From: an uncultured Methanolobus sp.
Lineage (GTDB): Archaea; Halobacteriota; Methanosarcinia; Methanosarcinales; Methanosarcinaceae
Direction: 5' to 3'
Assembly (NCBI RefSeq): GCF_963667555.1
Contig: NZ_OY763421.1
Location: 1,567,562 to 1,631,561 of the forward strand
Length of the DNA stretch: 64,000 nucleotides
Positions within the stretch are counted from its first letter, which is position 1. Every line of letters starts with the position of its first letter. This document shows positions 25,486 to 33,812 of this stretch, one piece after another. Below the pieces are notes generated by a model. The model had not been told where the DNA came from and did not search any database. It saw only the letters and a program-made list of their open reading frames with translations. The translations under genes and the position numbers were made by a program.

Positions 25486-26219
25486 TGCCCATCACCCTCG
25501 CCTGTAACTTCATCGGGCATACAGTCTACAATTTCCACACCTTCGAACACATAATTTGAAGATGGACGATTTCTCTGAATTATAGCTTCCGGAGTTGTGG
25601 ACAGGCCATTGACAGCCTCCTCCCGGGTCATTCCGAAAAGTCCTGCAAGAGCGATCAGCTCTCTTGGTGCCCGCAGATCATAACAGGATCCAGCATTAGC
25701 GGTCAGAATAAAAGGAACATCGTATTTGCGAACGATTGCCAGATCTTTTCTGAAATTTGATAAAGTCCTGACCCTCCTTCCTCCACGCTGGCTGATCACC
25801 TCACCAAGGTCAAATGAGATCGCAACGTTGTTGTCACTTGCAGACTTTGCAAGAACATGATTAAGACCATTGTCTTTCATTGAGCCAAAACCACAAAGGA
25901 TATCCACATTGGAGTTCTCAACAGCTGCACGATTGACATTTTCACTGCCACCGCGTACAACTATGACATCGGTGTTCTTACGATATTTTCCCACCATGCC
26001 ATGTAAGCGAGAAGGATTATCTACCCTTATCTCAACACCACTGAATATTTCCAGATCACCGATCTTTGTAGCTTTCTGTGGTTGAGAGCCGCCGGAAGGA
26101 TTTGTAACAGCTATTCCACCAAAATCCAATCTGGAAGAAAAAGCAGCCATTTCTTCGATCGTGTTCTTACCTTCAGGCACAGAGTAAACGTTCAGATCAT
26201 AAAAAACAGGTCTAGCCAA
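25482..26219 (-). CDS. rnp3: RNase P protein component 3 (Rpp30/Rnp3)
   Basis: This 245-residue Rpp30 protein has a TIM-barrel PHP-like fold without the metal site. FYDLNVYSVPEGKNTIEEM opens the barrel; FSGVEIRVDNPSRL, CGFGSMKDNGLNHVLAKSA and ISFDLGEVI...RGGRRVRTL are family landmarks, and a GMTREEAVNGLSTTPEAI helix closes it. It starts with TTG at 26219. GGAGG six bases upstream supports this, and the start overlaps the previous gene by eight bases. It is coupled to the Pop5 gene at its 3' end. Confidence 0.93.
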   Translation of the reverse strand: MARPVFYDLNVYSVPEGKNTIEEMAAFSSRLDFGGIAVTNPSGGSQPQKATKIGDLEIFSGVEIRVDNPSRLHGMVGKYRKNTDVIVVRGGSENVNRAAVENSNVDILCGFGSMKDNGLNHVLAKSASDNNVAISFDLGEVISQRGGRRVRTLSNFRKDLAIVRKYDVPFILTANAGSCYDLRAPRELIALAGLFGMTREEAVNGLSTTPEAIIQRNRPSSNYVFEGVEIVDCMPDEVTGEGDGQ

Positions 26220-26667
26220 ATAATTCCTCCACTATCTGTCCCGCCTGAAGACGGTTCTTCGGATAAGTGGCTATTTTTACTTTTACAGTGATGGCATCAG
26301 AGGAGGAACTCAGTACTATTTTGCCCAGAAAAGCAGCCTGTTTGTCAAACCTCATATGGAATAATTGGTCATCATCAAGCCTATCAGGCATTTCACTGCG
26401 CAGGTCCTCTGCATCTTCAGGGCTCATATTCTCCCTGATAAACCTGGCAAGTTTTACAGAATCCGATTTGCGTGAGATCTGCGAACTGAGCATCACAGAC
26501 GGATTACCATAGTGACCTTCAATATCAGTTACCTCTACAAGTCCATCAGTAACTTCATCGTTGGACATGCCGGTGGCATTCCGTAAAAAGAAGTCCAGGG
26601 CACCACGTACCCTGGAAAGATCCTCAGTTGAGTGCGCGATCACGCGCAAGTTGATATAGTGGATCAC
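26212..26667 (-). CDS. COG1325-type RNA-binding protein (predicted exosome-associated)
   Basis: This 151-residue protein belongs to the archaeal family long predicted to work with the exosome because of its constant position in this operon (COG1325, ribosomal L5-like fold). It begins [26 protein letters not shown] and has [14 protein letters not shown] in the middle and [14 protein letters not shown] near the C-terminus. Biochemistry is scant. It begins with GTG overlapping the rpl15e stop (GTGA) and ends overlapping the Rpp30 start, so the three genes are translationally linked. Confidence 0.87.
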   Translation of the reverse strand: MIHYINLRVIAHSTEDLSRVRGALDFFLRNATGMSNDEVTDGLVEVTDIEGHYGNPSVMLSSQISRKSDSVKLARFIRENMSPEDAEDLRSEMPDRLDDDQLFHMRFDKQAAFLGKIVLSSSSDAITVKVKIATYPKNRLQAGQIVEELFG

Positions 26668-27254
26668 TTACCTCTGTTAAGGTTGGATCTCAGGCTTGGC
26701 CTGGTCTTCTCAGTACCGGTTCCACGGGACATCATACCTCTGCCCTTGCGGCCTGCGCTGGTCTTACCACGGTGTGCACGTCCCTTGTGAGTGTTGTTAC
26801 AGATCCAGTTAAGGTTCTTGTCACTCATAATTACAGGGTGGCTTGGGTCTACGAGGATGACTTCATACCACTTGGATTTTCCGTCTTCGCCAACCCAGTA
26901 GGAGTTGAGAACTTCCATGTTAGGGAATTTTCTGTCAGCACGCTGTTCAGCGATTCTCTGAATGCTCATTCCACCAGTGATCTTGTTCTTACCCATGCGC
27001 TGTGTACGTCTTCCACGGATGTATCTTGACTTTCTAAGACCTCCTCTGCGTACCTTTACACGAGCTACAATGATACCCTGCTTTGCCTTGTATCCAAGGG
27101 AGCGGGCACGATCAATACGAGTTGGACGTCTGATCTTTGTTACAGATCCTTCTCTTCTCCATTCCTGGAGTCTTTCCCATCTAAGCTCACGGACATATGT
27201 GTTGTCCGGGTCTTTCCATGCGTCTCTTACGTATGCATAAAATGATTTTGACAA
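26664..27254 (-). CDS. rpl15e: Ribosomal protein L15e
   Basis: This 196-residue basic protein of the large subunit has [21 protein letters not shown], the Arg-rich block [22 protein letters not shown] (quoted in part: [18 protein letters not shown]), [22 protein letters not shown] and the C-terminal [20 protein letters not shown], all standard for L15e. It is the first gene of the exosome superoperon. The start is TTG at 27254, with AGGTGA six bases upstream. A leader of about 95 nt with a hairpin precedes it. Confidence 0.96.
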   Translation of the reverse strand: MSKSFYAYVRDAWKDPDNTYVRELRWERLQEWRREGSVTKIRRPTRIDRARSLGYKAKQGIIVARVKVRRGGLRKSRYIRGRRTQRMGKNKITGGMSIQRIAEQRADRKFPNMEVLNSYWVGEDGKSKWYEVILVDPSHPVIMSDKNLNWICNNTHKGRAHRGKTSAGRKGRGMMSRGTGTEKTRPSLRSNLNRGK

Positions 27255-27381
27255 ATTTGTTCACCTAAGTTTCATTTCTAGTTTCACGGTTCAGCTCCTG
27301 CATTATGCAAAAGCTACATTCCCACGGGACTAATCCCGGCAATGAAACAGGACTACTACTTAGCCCAATTGAATTTAAACC
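27255..27381 (-). promoter_or_regulatory. Promoter and structured leader of the exosome superoperon
   Basis: On the minus strand the TATA box GGTTTAAATTC (27371-27381) predicts a start near 27350. The transcribed leader begins with GTTTCA (complement of 27343-27348), which can pair with TGAAAC (complement of 27281-27286). Inside that loop is a strong hairpin, CGGGA-TTAG-TCCCG (27325-27338). The ribosome site AGGTGA lies just after the outer stem. The arrangement could allow feedback by L15e or another operon protein; this is inference. Confidence 0.5.
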
Positions 27382-27486
27382 TTTGCACAACTCAAGAGGA
27401 AAGATACAAATTTCCACTCCTCATATGCAATTTTATATACTGTTATGCATAAAGTAACCTAAAATCCATTCAATAGAAGGAAAAAT

Positions 27487-27795
27487 ATGAACAGAACAAA
27501 AATGAATTATTACATAGACATAATATTAACGATATTGTTTATTGTTGTTGCAATTACAGGTTTTGTACTGTATCTTGCCATCCCCACAGGCGTACGGCAG
27601 GGAAGATACCAGGAATTCATAGGCATAACAAAAGCAACATGGACACTTGCCCACAACAAATCTGCCATTCTGCTGACATTACTTACAGGTCTTCATTTTG
27701 TCCTGCATCAAAGATGGATGTGCTGCATGACAAGAAATCTGTTCAAAAAAGATGGAGAACAAGAAAATACAGAATGCGAACTCATTAATATTTAA
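27487..27795 (+). CDS. DUF4405-like small membrane protein
   Basis: This 102-residue protein has two membrane segments (about 9-30 and 55-75) and resembles DUF4405, a cytochrome-b-like two- to four-helix family. Histidines near the membrane faces (LAHNKSAILLTLLTGLHFVLH: one before and two after the second helix) are spaced as heme ligands would be, but heme binding is unproven. The tail is polar with several cysteines (WMCC, TECE). AAGGA before the ATG and a TATA-like TTTTATATAC near 27431 support expression. It is a single gene, divergent from L15e and convergent with the REC-PAS gene. Confidence 0.75.
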   Translation: MNRTKMNYYIDIILTILFIVVAITGFVLYLAIPTGVRQGRYQEFIGITKATWTLAHNKSAILLTLLTGLHFVLHQRWMCCMTRNLFKKDGEQENTECELINI

Positions 27796-27832
27796 GCTCA
27801 TCAAAACAAAATATGAGCTTTTAACTTTTTTT
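27794..27832 (+). terminator. Terminator of DUF4405 gene
   Basis: AAGCTCAT (27794-27801) and ATGAGCTT (27813-27820) form an 8-bp hairpin starting at the stop codon, followed by TTTAACTTTTTTT. Confidence 0.7.
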
Positions 27833-27835
27833 GAA

Positions 27836-28597
27836 TCACTCAAATTTACTCAGATCTTCCCCGGAACGCAGAATACCCGTAATAGCCCCATCGTTGTCCC
27901 TCAGGACAACATCATACCAGCGCATGGGAATTTCTTTTCCATCCTTGGTAAGGACAATATGTTCTGCATATTCGGGCGGCTCTGATTCGCCGGAGATGAC
28001 CTTAGAAAACTCATCCTGAAGTTCTGCGCCTTTGCCTTCAGGCAAAAGGAATTTAACAAAATCATGACCAATGAGCTCGAACTCATCGTAACCCAATACC
28101 TCGTTACCTTTACGGTTCACAAGATTGATCTTCATGTCATTATCGAGTACAAAAACAACAAAACCTGCAATATCAAGATAGTTCATTGCCTCGTTCCTCT
28201 CTGCCAGAACCTTATCTTGAAGGTGTTTTATACGCAGAAGGGATTTTACTCTGGTCACAAGTTCAAGACGATTGACAGGTTTACCAAGGAACTCATCCGC
28301 ACCGACCTCAATACCCTTGATACGATCATCCTTTCCAGACAATGCAGTAACCATCACCACTGGCAGGAACTGTGTTTCCACAGAGGTCTTTAAAACCCTG
28401 CATACCTCATACCCATTCATATCAGGCATCATCACATCAAGCAGAATAATATCCGGCTTTTCGGCCTTTACCTTATCCAGTGCCTCCTGCCCACTATATG
28501 CAGGAATTACATCATAATCTGATTTAAGGTAAAGTCCCATTAGCTCTACTATGGCCTGCTCGTCATCAACAATGAGTACTTTATCCCTGTGGTGCAT
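27836..28597 (-). CDS. Response regulator with PAS domain
   Basis: This 253-residue protein has an N-terminal receiver domain (about 5-120): acidic pair D11-D12, phospho-acceptor D54 in LLDVMMPDMNG, the T in MVTALSG and the conserved K in LGKPVNRLE. A PAS domain (about 135-250) follows, starting LDIAGFVVFVLDNDMK. There is no DNA-binding or kinase output, so it probably relays by protein contact, as many methanogen REC-PAS proteins do. No kinase lies next to it; the histidine kinase at 13863-15047 is the only one in the window and has no evident link. The start has GGGAG ten bases upstream. Confidence 0.92.
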   Translation of the reverse strand: MHHRDKVLIVDDEQAIVELMGLYLKSDYDVIPAYSGQEALDKVKAEKPDIILLDVMMPDMNGYEVCRVLKTSVETQFLPVVMVTALSGKDDRIKGIEVGADEFLGKPVNRLELVTRVKSLLRIKHLQDKVLAERNEAMNYLDIAGFVVFVLDNDMKINLVNRKGNEVLGYDEFELIGHDFVKFLLPEGKGAELQDEFSKVISGESEPPEYAEHIVLTKDGKEIPMRWYDVVLRDNDGAITGILRSGEDLSKFE

Positions 28598-28798
28598 GAA
28601 TCATAGGCTCCCTTTTTACACGTGAATTAAATAAATACATTGCAATATAAATTTAATGGTAACCGTTCCATTTCGATACTTTATATTAGTAAAATTATTT
28701 TAAACTTTACTATTAATTATATAGTTCTATCTACATATATAGTTTAGGCATAGAAAGAGTTACCCACCATGCTTTAAGGTTCAAAAAAGAGAAAAAGA

Positions 28799-28992
28799 TG
28801 GGGTTGGTGAGATTCGAACTCACGATCGACGGGTCTCTCCGAACAGCTGAAAAACAGCTTGGTTCTCATGAGCACATATCAGTGCTCCAACGGTTCCTCA
28901 CAAACCAACCCCGTCGGGTTAGTCTCAGTAGACCCGTTGTTCATCATTTATCCGCTGGAGCCCATCGCCATGCCGGGCTAGGCCACAACCCC
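28799..28992 (-). tRNA. tRNA-Trp (CCA) with 120-nt intron
   Basis: Read on the minus strand, the acceptor GGGGTTG (28986-28992) pairs with CAACCCC (28800-28806), with discriminator A at 28799. The T arm is GTGAG-TTCGAAT-CTCAC. The anticodon loop is C-T-C-C-A-G|A with anticodon CCA (28956-28958). The intron runs from 28954 to 28835, between positions 37 and 38. The splice site fits a bulge-helix-bulge: CTCC pairs with GGAG, leaving bulges A-G|C and A-G|A. Exons are 38 and 36 nt, giving a 74-nt mature tRNA without an encoded CCA end. ATCTTTTTCTCTTTTTT follows as terminator. Confidence 0.95.
28835..28954 (-). ncRNA. Box C/D guide RNA within the tRNA-Trp intron
   Basis: On the minus strand the intron contains box C ATGATGA (28941-28947), box D' CTGA (28925-28928), a degenerate C' (TGTGAGGA, about 28895-28902) and box D CTGA (28879-28882). 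The six bases before D (28884-28889) pair with the anticodon loop of the same tRNA, and the fifth base from D meets C34. The eight bases before D' (28930-28937) pair across the 3' splice site, and the fifth base meets C39. Haloarchaeal tRNA-Trp introns are known to guide 2'-O-methylation at positions 34 and 39; this intron fits the same logic. Confidence 0.88.
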
Positions 28993-29061
28993 ATAAATTC
29001 GGGTAGTATCCCCTGAATACATCTTATCAAAGATATATTTAGCGGTACTACACGCCTACGC

Positions 29062-30138
29062 TTATATATCTTCGCCGGCAACCCGGGCAAGATCCCCGAA
29101 TTTGCACAGCTCATCGCAAAGTTGCTCGATCTTTGAGCGTAACTCTTCCATTGAATATCCATACATGGCCGTGAGGTAGATAGCGCCACCTGCACCTACA
29201 CCCTCTTTCACAAAACCGACCTCATACTGCTGCAGACCTTTGAATGAAGACTTTCCAAATTCAGGATCAGCTCCTTCATAATCTGCACCGATCTCATTGA
29301 CCAGTTCCACAAAATTGGCAGTTTCATCACGAACCACGTAACTTGTAGTTACTATCTTAATATTGTCAGTCGGATAGCCCATGTGTTTAACGGCAGCGAA
29401 TATCGATGCCATCTGGGTTCCGCCTGCAAGGATAACAGGAGTGTCGCCCAGACCTGCGGTAATCCCTGCAACCGCAACCATCATCGGGTCGCCCACAGAA
29501 GCTATTGCCTTAAGAGGATCCTCACGCAGGGAACCGAACGTGATCCCTGATGAGACCAGAGCCTCTTTCACAACCTCTTTTTTAAGGGTCAGAGGATTTG
29601 CATCGGAACTGCTGCTAACGTTCCCGTCATAACCAAGCGCCTGCAGTAATGCATTTGCAGTGGTAGTTCCCGCAGGGATACTTTCACCGATCATAACGAG
29701 ATCATGCCCCTTTGCAAGTTTCTCTCCAAGTTTGAAAGCATTATCAAAAGCTTCCTGTACATTATGCACAGCTACCGGCTTTCTGATATCATCACCTGGC
29801 TTTCCCCCTACATCAACAAGAGGAACCTGTTTAGCCGGAAGCACCTTCAGACCTGAATTCACAAATATATGAGGGACACCTGTTATCGTAAGAGCTGCAC
29901 GCGTAATGAGTGCAGGAGTAGGTGTGTCATAAGGAGGAGTCATAGGTAAGATAGGAATATCAATGATAGTTCCTGTCTCAAGGACCTCTGCATCACCGGC
30001 AGGCGTATAGTCTGTCAGCTTTGCAGTCTTTCCTGCTGCGGAAAGACCTTCTATATATGCAGTCTCCGTATTTCCAAGAACACAGACGAACAACGGTTTT
30101 TCAGGTAACCGGACTTTTTCAGGTGATAACTTATCCAT
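29062..30138 (-). CDS. cobT: Archaeal-type CobT phosphoribosyltransferase
   Basis: This 358-residue protein belongs to the archaeal CobT-like family (nicotinate-nucleotide-dependent phosphoribosyltransferase), which activates the lower-ligand base of cobamides. Landmarks are PLFVCVLGNTETAYIEGLSAAG, the IPAGTTTANALLQALGYDG segment (motif around the catalytic pocket) and GITAGLGDTPVILAGGTQM. CobT in bacteria ends with a catalytic Glu; the equivalent in this divergent family cannot be placed by eye. Cobamides are essential for methyl-transfer methanogenesis. It lies upstream of, and in the same orientation as, tRNA-Trp, and 53 bp after proS. Confidence 0.88.
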   Translation of the reverse strand: MDKLSPEKVRLPEKPLFVCVLGNTETAYIEGLSAAGKTAKLTDYTPAGDAEVLETGTIIDIPILPMTPPYDTPTPALITRAALTITGVPHIFVNSGLKVLPAKQVPLVDVGGKPGDDIRKPVAVHNVQEAFDNAFKLGEKLAKGHDLVMIGESIPAGTTTANALLQALGYDGNVSSSSDANPLTLKKEVVKEALVSSGITFGSLREDPLKAIASVGDPMMVAVAGITAGLGDTPVILAGGTQMASIFAAVKHMGYPTDNIKIVTTSYVVRDETANFVELVNEIGADYEGADPEFGKSSFKGLQQYEVGFVKEGVGAGGAIYLTAMYGYSMEELRSKIEQLCDELCKFGDLARVAGEDI

Positions 30139-30191
30139 ACCAATCGCCTAGATGTATTTTACAGGGAGTATATGACTCTTTCCTGATCAAC

Positions 30192-31625
30192 TCAGTATGT
30201 CCTTGCGACATACACTTTGGTGTCAGCATCTGCGCCACATACAGGACACTTGCCCTTACACTCTTCCTGATCAGTTGGTATTCCAAGTATTCCTGCGCCT
30301 ATTTCCTCTTCGAGTTTCAGGCCGCATTCCTTGTTACCACACCAGAAGATCTTTGCGATGCCTTTTGGAAGATTTTCTTTGACATCATCAAGGCACTCAC
30401 AGTCAAATACACGTGAATAAACACTTTCCTTTGCCTTTTCGTAAAGTGAATCATGAATATTATCCAGCATTGAGGATACTTCTTCCACAATACCGTCTAG
30501 GGACACTTGCTGTTTCTCTCCTGTGTCACGACGTGCAAGCATGGCTGCATTGTTCTGAAGATCCCTTGGACCAAGTTCCAACCTTACAGGCACACCTTTC
30601 ATTTCCCACTTGTAATACTTGGCACCCGGTCGGTCGTCGCTGGCATCCATCTTGACACGGATTCCCTTTGCCTCAAGTTTGCTCATTAATTCTTCACATG
30701 CTTCAAGGACACCTTCAGCCTTCTTGAAGATAATAGGAATAATGACAACCTGAACAGGAGCTACTGCTGGCGGAAGAACCAGACCCTTGTCATCCCCGTG
30801 CATGGAAATAAGAGCAGCTATGGAACGCTCTGAAACTCCGTAACATGTCTGATGAGCATAGACCTGTTCACCCTCTGCATCCTCATATTTTATATCGAAG
30901 GTCTTTGCGAAATTGTCACCAAGGTGGTGGGCAGTGCCTACCTGAAGAGTCTTTCCATCAGGCATCAGTGCATCGGTTGCGATAGTATAATCTGCACCAG
31001 GGAATTTATCCCAGTCAGGTCTTTTGGATGCAAGTACAGGCACGGCAAGCTGGCGATAGAACTCAGTGTATATCCTGATAGCTTCATCGACCTGTGCTGC
31101 CGCATCATCCCATGTAGCGTGGACTGTGTGAGCCTCCTTAAATGAAGTAATCTCACGAAGCCTGATAAGAGGACGTGTGTGTTTTGTCTCATACCTGAAG
31201 GTGTTGACTATCTGATAGAGCTTAAGTGGCATGTCCGCATGTGACCTTATCCAGAGCTTGTACATTGGATAGATAGCAGTCTCACTGGTTGGACGGAGCG
31301 CAAGTTTCACATCAAGAGGGGAAAGACCTCCATGAGTTACCCAGTAAACCTCGTCTTCAAATCCTTTTATGTGCTCTGCCTCTTTCATGAACTCATTTTC
31401 AGGAATGAGAAGTGGGAACATGGTTTCCTGATGGTCTTTATCAAGCAACCTGCGCATAATATCATAAACGTTTCTTCTGATGTTGAATCCAAATGGGAAC
31501 CATACATAAAGTCCCTTTACAGGATAACGTACATCCATGATCTCGCCCTTTAAGAGCAGATCGTTATACCATTCACTGAAATTCTCTTTAGAAGGAAGTG
31601 CAGCATCTTTTTCTTGCTCTGCCAT
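30192..31625 (-). CDS. proS: Prolyl-tRNA synthetase (archaeal/eukaryal type)
   Basis: This 477-residue class II synthetase is of the short archaeal type without the bacterial editing insertion. Motif 1 lies near [19 protein letters not shown], motif 2 near [25 protein letters not shown] and motif 3 near [13 protein letters not shown]. The anticodon-binding domain follows, and the C-terminal domain has cysteines in CGNKECG and CPVCGAD that bind zinc. It charges tRNA-Pro. AAGGTGA before the ATG fixes the start. Confidence 0.97.
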   Translation of the reverse strand: MAEQEKDAALPSKENFSEWYNDLLLKGEIMDVRYPVKGLYVWFPFGFNIRRNVYDIMRRLLDKDHQETMFPLLIPENEFMKEAEHIKGFEDEVYWVTHGGLSPLDVKLALRPTSETAIYPMYKLWIRSHADMPLKLYQIVNTFRYETKHTRPLIRLREITSFKEAHTVHATWDDAAAQVDEAIRIYTEFYRQLAVPVLASKRPDWDKFPGADYTIATDALMPDGKTLQVGTAHHLGDNFAKTFDIKYEDAEGEQVYAHQTCYGVSERSIAALISMHGDDKGLVLPPAVAPVQVVIIPIIFKKAEGVLEACEELMSKLEAKGIRVKMDASDDRPGAKYYKWEMKGVPVRLELGPRDLQNNAAMLARRDTGEKQQVSLDGIVEEVSSMLDNIHDSLYEKAKESVYSRVFDCECLDDVKENLPKGIAKIFWCGNKECGLKLEEEIGAGILGIPTDQEECKGKCPVCGADADTKVYVARTY

Positions 31626-31844
31626 ATATTCACCTTATAAGTTTAATAGTTGATTTGGCTACAATAACTAATACATTGCTTATAGCCATTTCCTTTCATA
31701 GCCAGACAGATACAGAGGACACTATTGGTCTGAAATTGCAAAATCGCGCATAAAGACAACTATCCTGATCAAACAGAAATTCCTTTCGGAAAGAATAAAA
31801 AAGAATGGAAAGAAAAATGGTATGGAAATCTGATGAATTAGATT

Positions 31845-32489
31845 TCAATCAGTGATGCGGTGCTCTGAATCACTTGCATCCAGTTCCATCTCGGAGGAAT
31901 TTGCATCAAAGACTATCATGCCAGTCTTAAGACAGCCGGCCTCTTCGGGAGCAAGTACACATGATTTTACCTTTTCAGAAATGATTGCACTATTGCCGAA
32001 AGGATCCTCTATGACAACGGTTAGTGGTCTTTGCCCTTCAATTACATCCCTGAGGATATTCTGGATTTCAAGACCACGCAATTGCTTTTCTTCATCACCA
32101 TCTGACTCTGACCATTTCGTAGCAGTAATGACGACCTTAAGGATCCTGTCAAGTACACCTTCAATATTGGTTATGTATGATTCTGATATTGAACCGGGCT
32201 CAACATCAATTCCAAGCTCAGGTATCCTGATAGTACCTGATGTTGAACGTACAACCCTGCTGTTGAGGTCCTCAAGGCCCTCCACAAGCAGCTCATAGCG
32301 CATTGGCTCTTTCTGGGAAAGAATAAGAGTGTCAGCAAACCTGAAACTACAATTACATGATGCGGTAATGTACATTACCTCACCAAAATAAGGAATTTCA
32401 TCACCCTGCCAGCTTATTATCAGCTCTTCATGGCAGAGTGGACATGATGTCCTGGTTACAAATTTCTGACAGGGATCGTTTTCGCTCAA
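31845..32489 (-). CDS. ZPR1-type zinc-finger protein
   Basis: This 214-residue protein equals one ZPR1 module. It has a zinc finger with SCPLCHEEL and a second pair in ASCNCSF (about 15-48), then a beta-rich A/B domain with GTIRIPELGIDVEPGSI and VEGVLDRI-like helices (NIEGVLDRILKVVI). Eukaryotic ZPR1 has two modules and is now linked to folding of elongation factor eEF1A; archaea carry single-module homologs of uncertain role. The TTG start overlaps the sepF stop by four bases, with GGTGG upstream, so the pair is translationally coupled. Confidence 0.87.
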   Translation of the reverse strand: MSENDPCQKFVTRTSCPLCHEELIISWQGDEIPYFGEVMYITASCNCSFRFADTLILSQKEPMRYELLVEGLEDLNSRVVRSTSGTIRIPELGIDVEPGSISESYITNIEGVLDRILKVVITATKWSESDGDEEKQLRGLEIQNILRDVIEGQRPLTVVIEDPFGNSAIISEKVKSCVLAPEEAGCLKTGMIVFDANSSEMELDASDSEHRITD

Positions 32490-32866
32490 TATCTGCCACC
32501 GATGATCTTTGACCTGTCGATCTTGATACCTGTTGGAGTTACAAGAACCTGGTCTTCCTTGATACCGGCGATATCGCCATGAACGTCCATTACTACTTCC
32601 TTGAGATCCTTCAAAGCACGATCGAGTAATAACTTGTCAACCTTGATGTTTGAGATATCTATCATTACGATATTACCATCATAGATCTCTTTTTTGAGTG
32701 CGGTCAGCTCATTGAGGTTTGTGAGTTCTGCAACACGGATGTAAGTCTCTGCAGGCTCGTCATCCATTACCTCTTCGTACTTGGTAAGGTCAAGTTCAGT
32801 ATACTCATCCTCAGTGGTTGAGCTTTTGCTGCTGCCACCAAACAATTTGTTAACGATATTTGCCAT
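32486..32866 (-). CDS. sepF: Cell-division protein SepF
   Basis: This 126-residue archaeal SepF starts with a short membrane-binding amphipathic helix (ANIVNKLFGG), then a disordered Ser/Thr/Glu linker to about residue 40, then the SepF core (about 41-126) with TYIRVAELTNLNELTALKKEI, NIVMIDISNI and GDIAGIKEDQVLVTPTGIKI. Archaeal SepF links FtsZ to the membrane, as shown in Haloferax and Methanobrevibacter. GAGGG before the ATG supports the start. It is coupled to the ZPR1-like gene. Confidence 0.93.
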   Translation of the reverse strand: MANIVNKLFGGSSKSSTTEDEYTELDLTKYEEVMDDEPAETYIRVAELTNLNELTALKKEIYDGNIVMIDISNIKVDKLLLDRALKDLKEVVMDVHGDIAGIKEDQVLVTPTGIKIDRSKIIGGRY

Positions 32867-33077
32867 AATTCGCCCTCATGTATTCAAAAACACTGTTATA
32901 TTAATAGCACTAATACTTAAAATGTTACCGGAATGGACTGCATATACCGGCCATCATCAGTATTATCTGCGGCTGATATTAAATTAATTGATATTTAATT
33001 ACTGGTATTACCAGGTACTTACTGCCGAGTACCTGCTGATAATTATATTCAATCTCATCCTATTTTAATGATTTCTT

Positions 33078-33560
33078 TTAGATGTCAAGATTCCAGAGCT
33101 TGTCGCCTACATAATGAATGGATTTCACGCCTTTTCCTGTGTTTCCTTTCATCTCAGCACCCGGAATAAGTGCAGTTCCAATGGCAAGAGGTTTGCTGTG
33201 AGCTTCCTCAATAATAATGACCGGATCGCCTTCCTGTATATTGTCGTCTGCAGCAACTATACCAGGACACATAATATCGGCACCATTAACCACAAAACGC
33301 ACGGCACCGGAATCCACCGTTACCACATTCTTCATCAGGCCAAGCTTCAACACTCCCCTTACAGTAGGGAAGTAGAATTCATTTATCTGGAAAAGCAAAG
33401 GTTCACCGTCAACCAGTATAAGAGACAAGTCATCTATGTTTGCTGTTTCAAACTTACTGTTTTCCAGTTGTTTTACATCATCTCCGAAAACAGATGTAAC
33501 ATCACTTAAAAGCTGGTTCTTTGCAGATTTCCTTAACTGTACCCTGGACTTTATTTTCAA
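33078..33560 (-). CDS. PUA-domain RNA-binding protein (MCT-1/Tma20-like)
   Basis: This 160-residue protein has an N-terminal pre-PUA segment (RVQLRKSAKNQLLSDV) and a C-terminal PUA domain (about 75-155) with FVVNGADIMCPGIVAADDNIQEGD (quoted in part: VNGADIMCPGIVAAD) and GKPLAIG-like SKPLAIGTALIPG. It matches the archaeal relatives of MCT-1/Tma20 (COG2016), which in eukaryotes act in translation initiation and recycling. The TTG start at 33560 has AGGTGA upstream. It stands as a single gene. Confidence 0.88.
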   Translation of the reverse strand: MKIKSRVQLRKSAKNQLLSDVTSVFGDDVKQLENSKFETANIDDLSLILVDGEPLLFQINEFYFPTVRGVLKLGLMKNVVTVDSGAVRFVVNGADIMCPGIVAADDNIQEGDPVIIIEEAHSKPLAIGTALIPGAEMKGNTGKGVKSIHYVGDKLWNLDI

Positions 33561-33812
33561 CTTATCACCTGTCAGATAAGATATTTTGATTTGGATTATT
33601 TATGATAGCAGTCTTGTAATTATATTATAATTTATAAGACCATAAATCCCATTGGAAATTCAACTAATCTTATTACTACTACGAAAATAAGTAATGGATG
33701 CTTTAAAAGAGTTATGCGGAACACATAAAGCATCCTGAAACAGCATTTAAGGGATATTCCGATCATCGAAATATCCTAAATACTGTAATATTTCCTGAAA
33801 TTACCCTGATAA

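Noticed and set aside
28800..28912. A separate, odd tRNA bounded by GGGGTTG inside the intron and CAACCCC
   Set aside because: It has no proper D arm or anticodon stem. The true 5' half lies upstream at 28955-28992, giving tRNA-Trp with an intron; the internal copy is part of the intron.
33688..33780. Hairpins after the PUA gene and before the valS end as an RNA gene
   Set aside because: Simple stems (GATGCTTT/AAGCATC and GGATATT/AATATCC) with T-rich flanks are better read as terminators or spacer structure.
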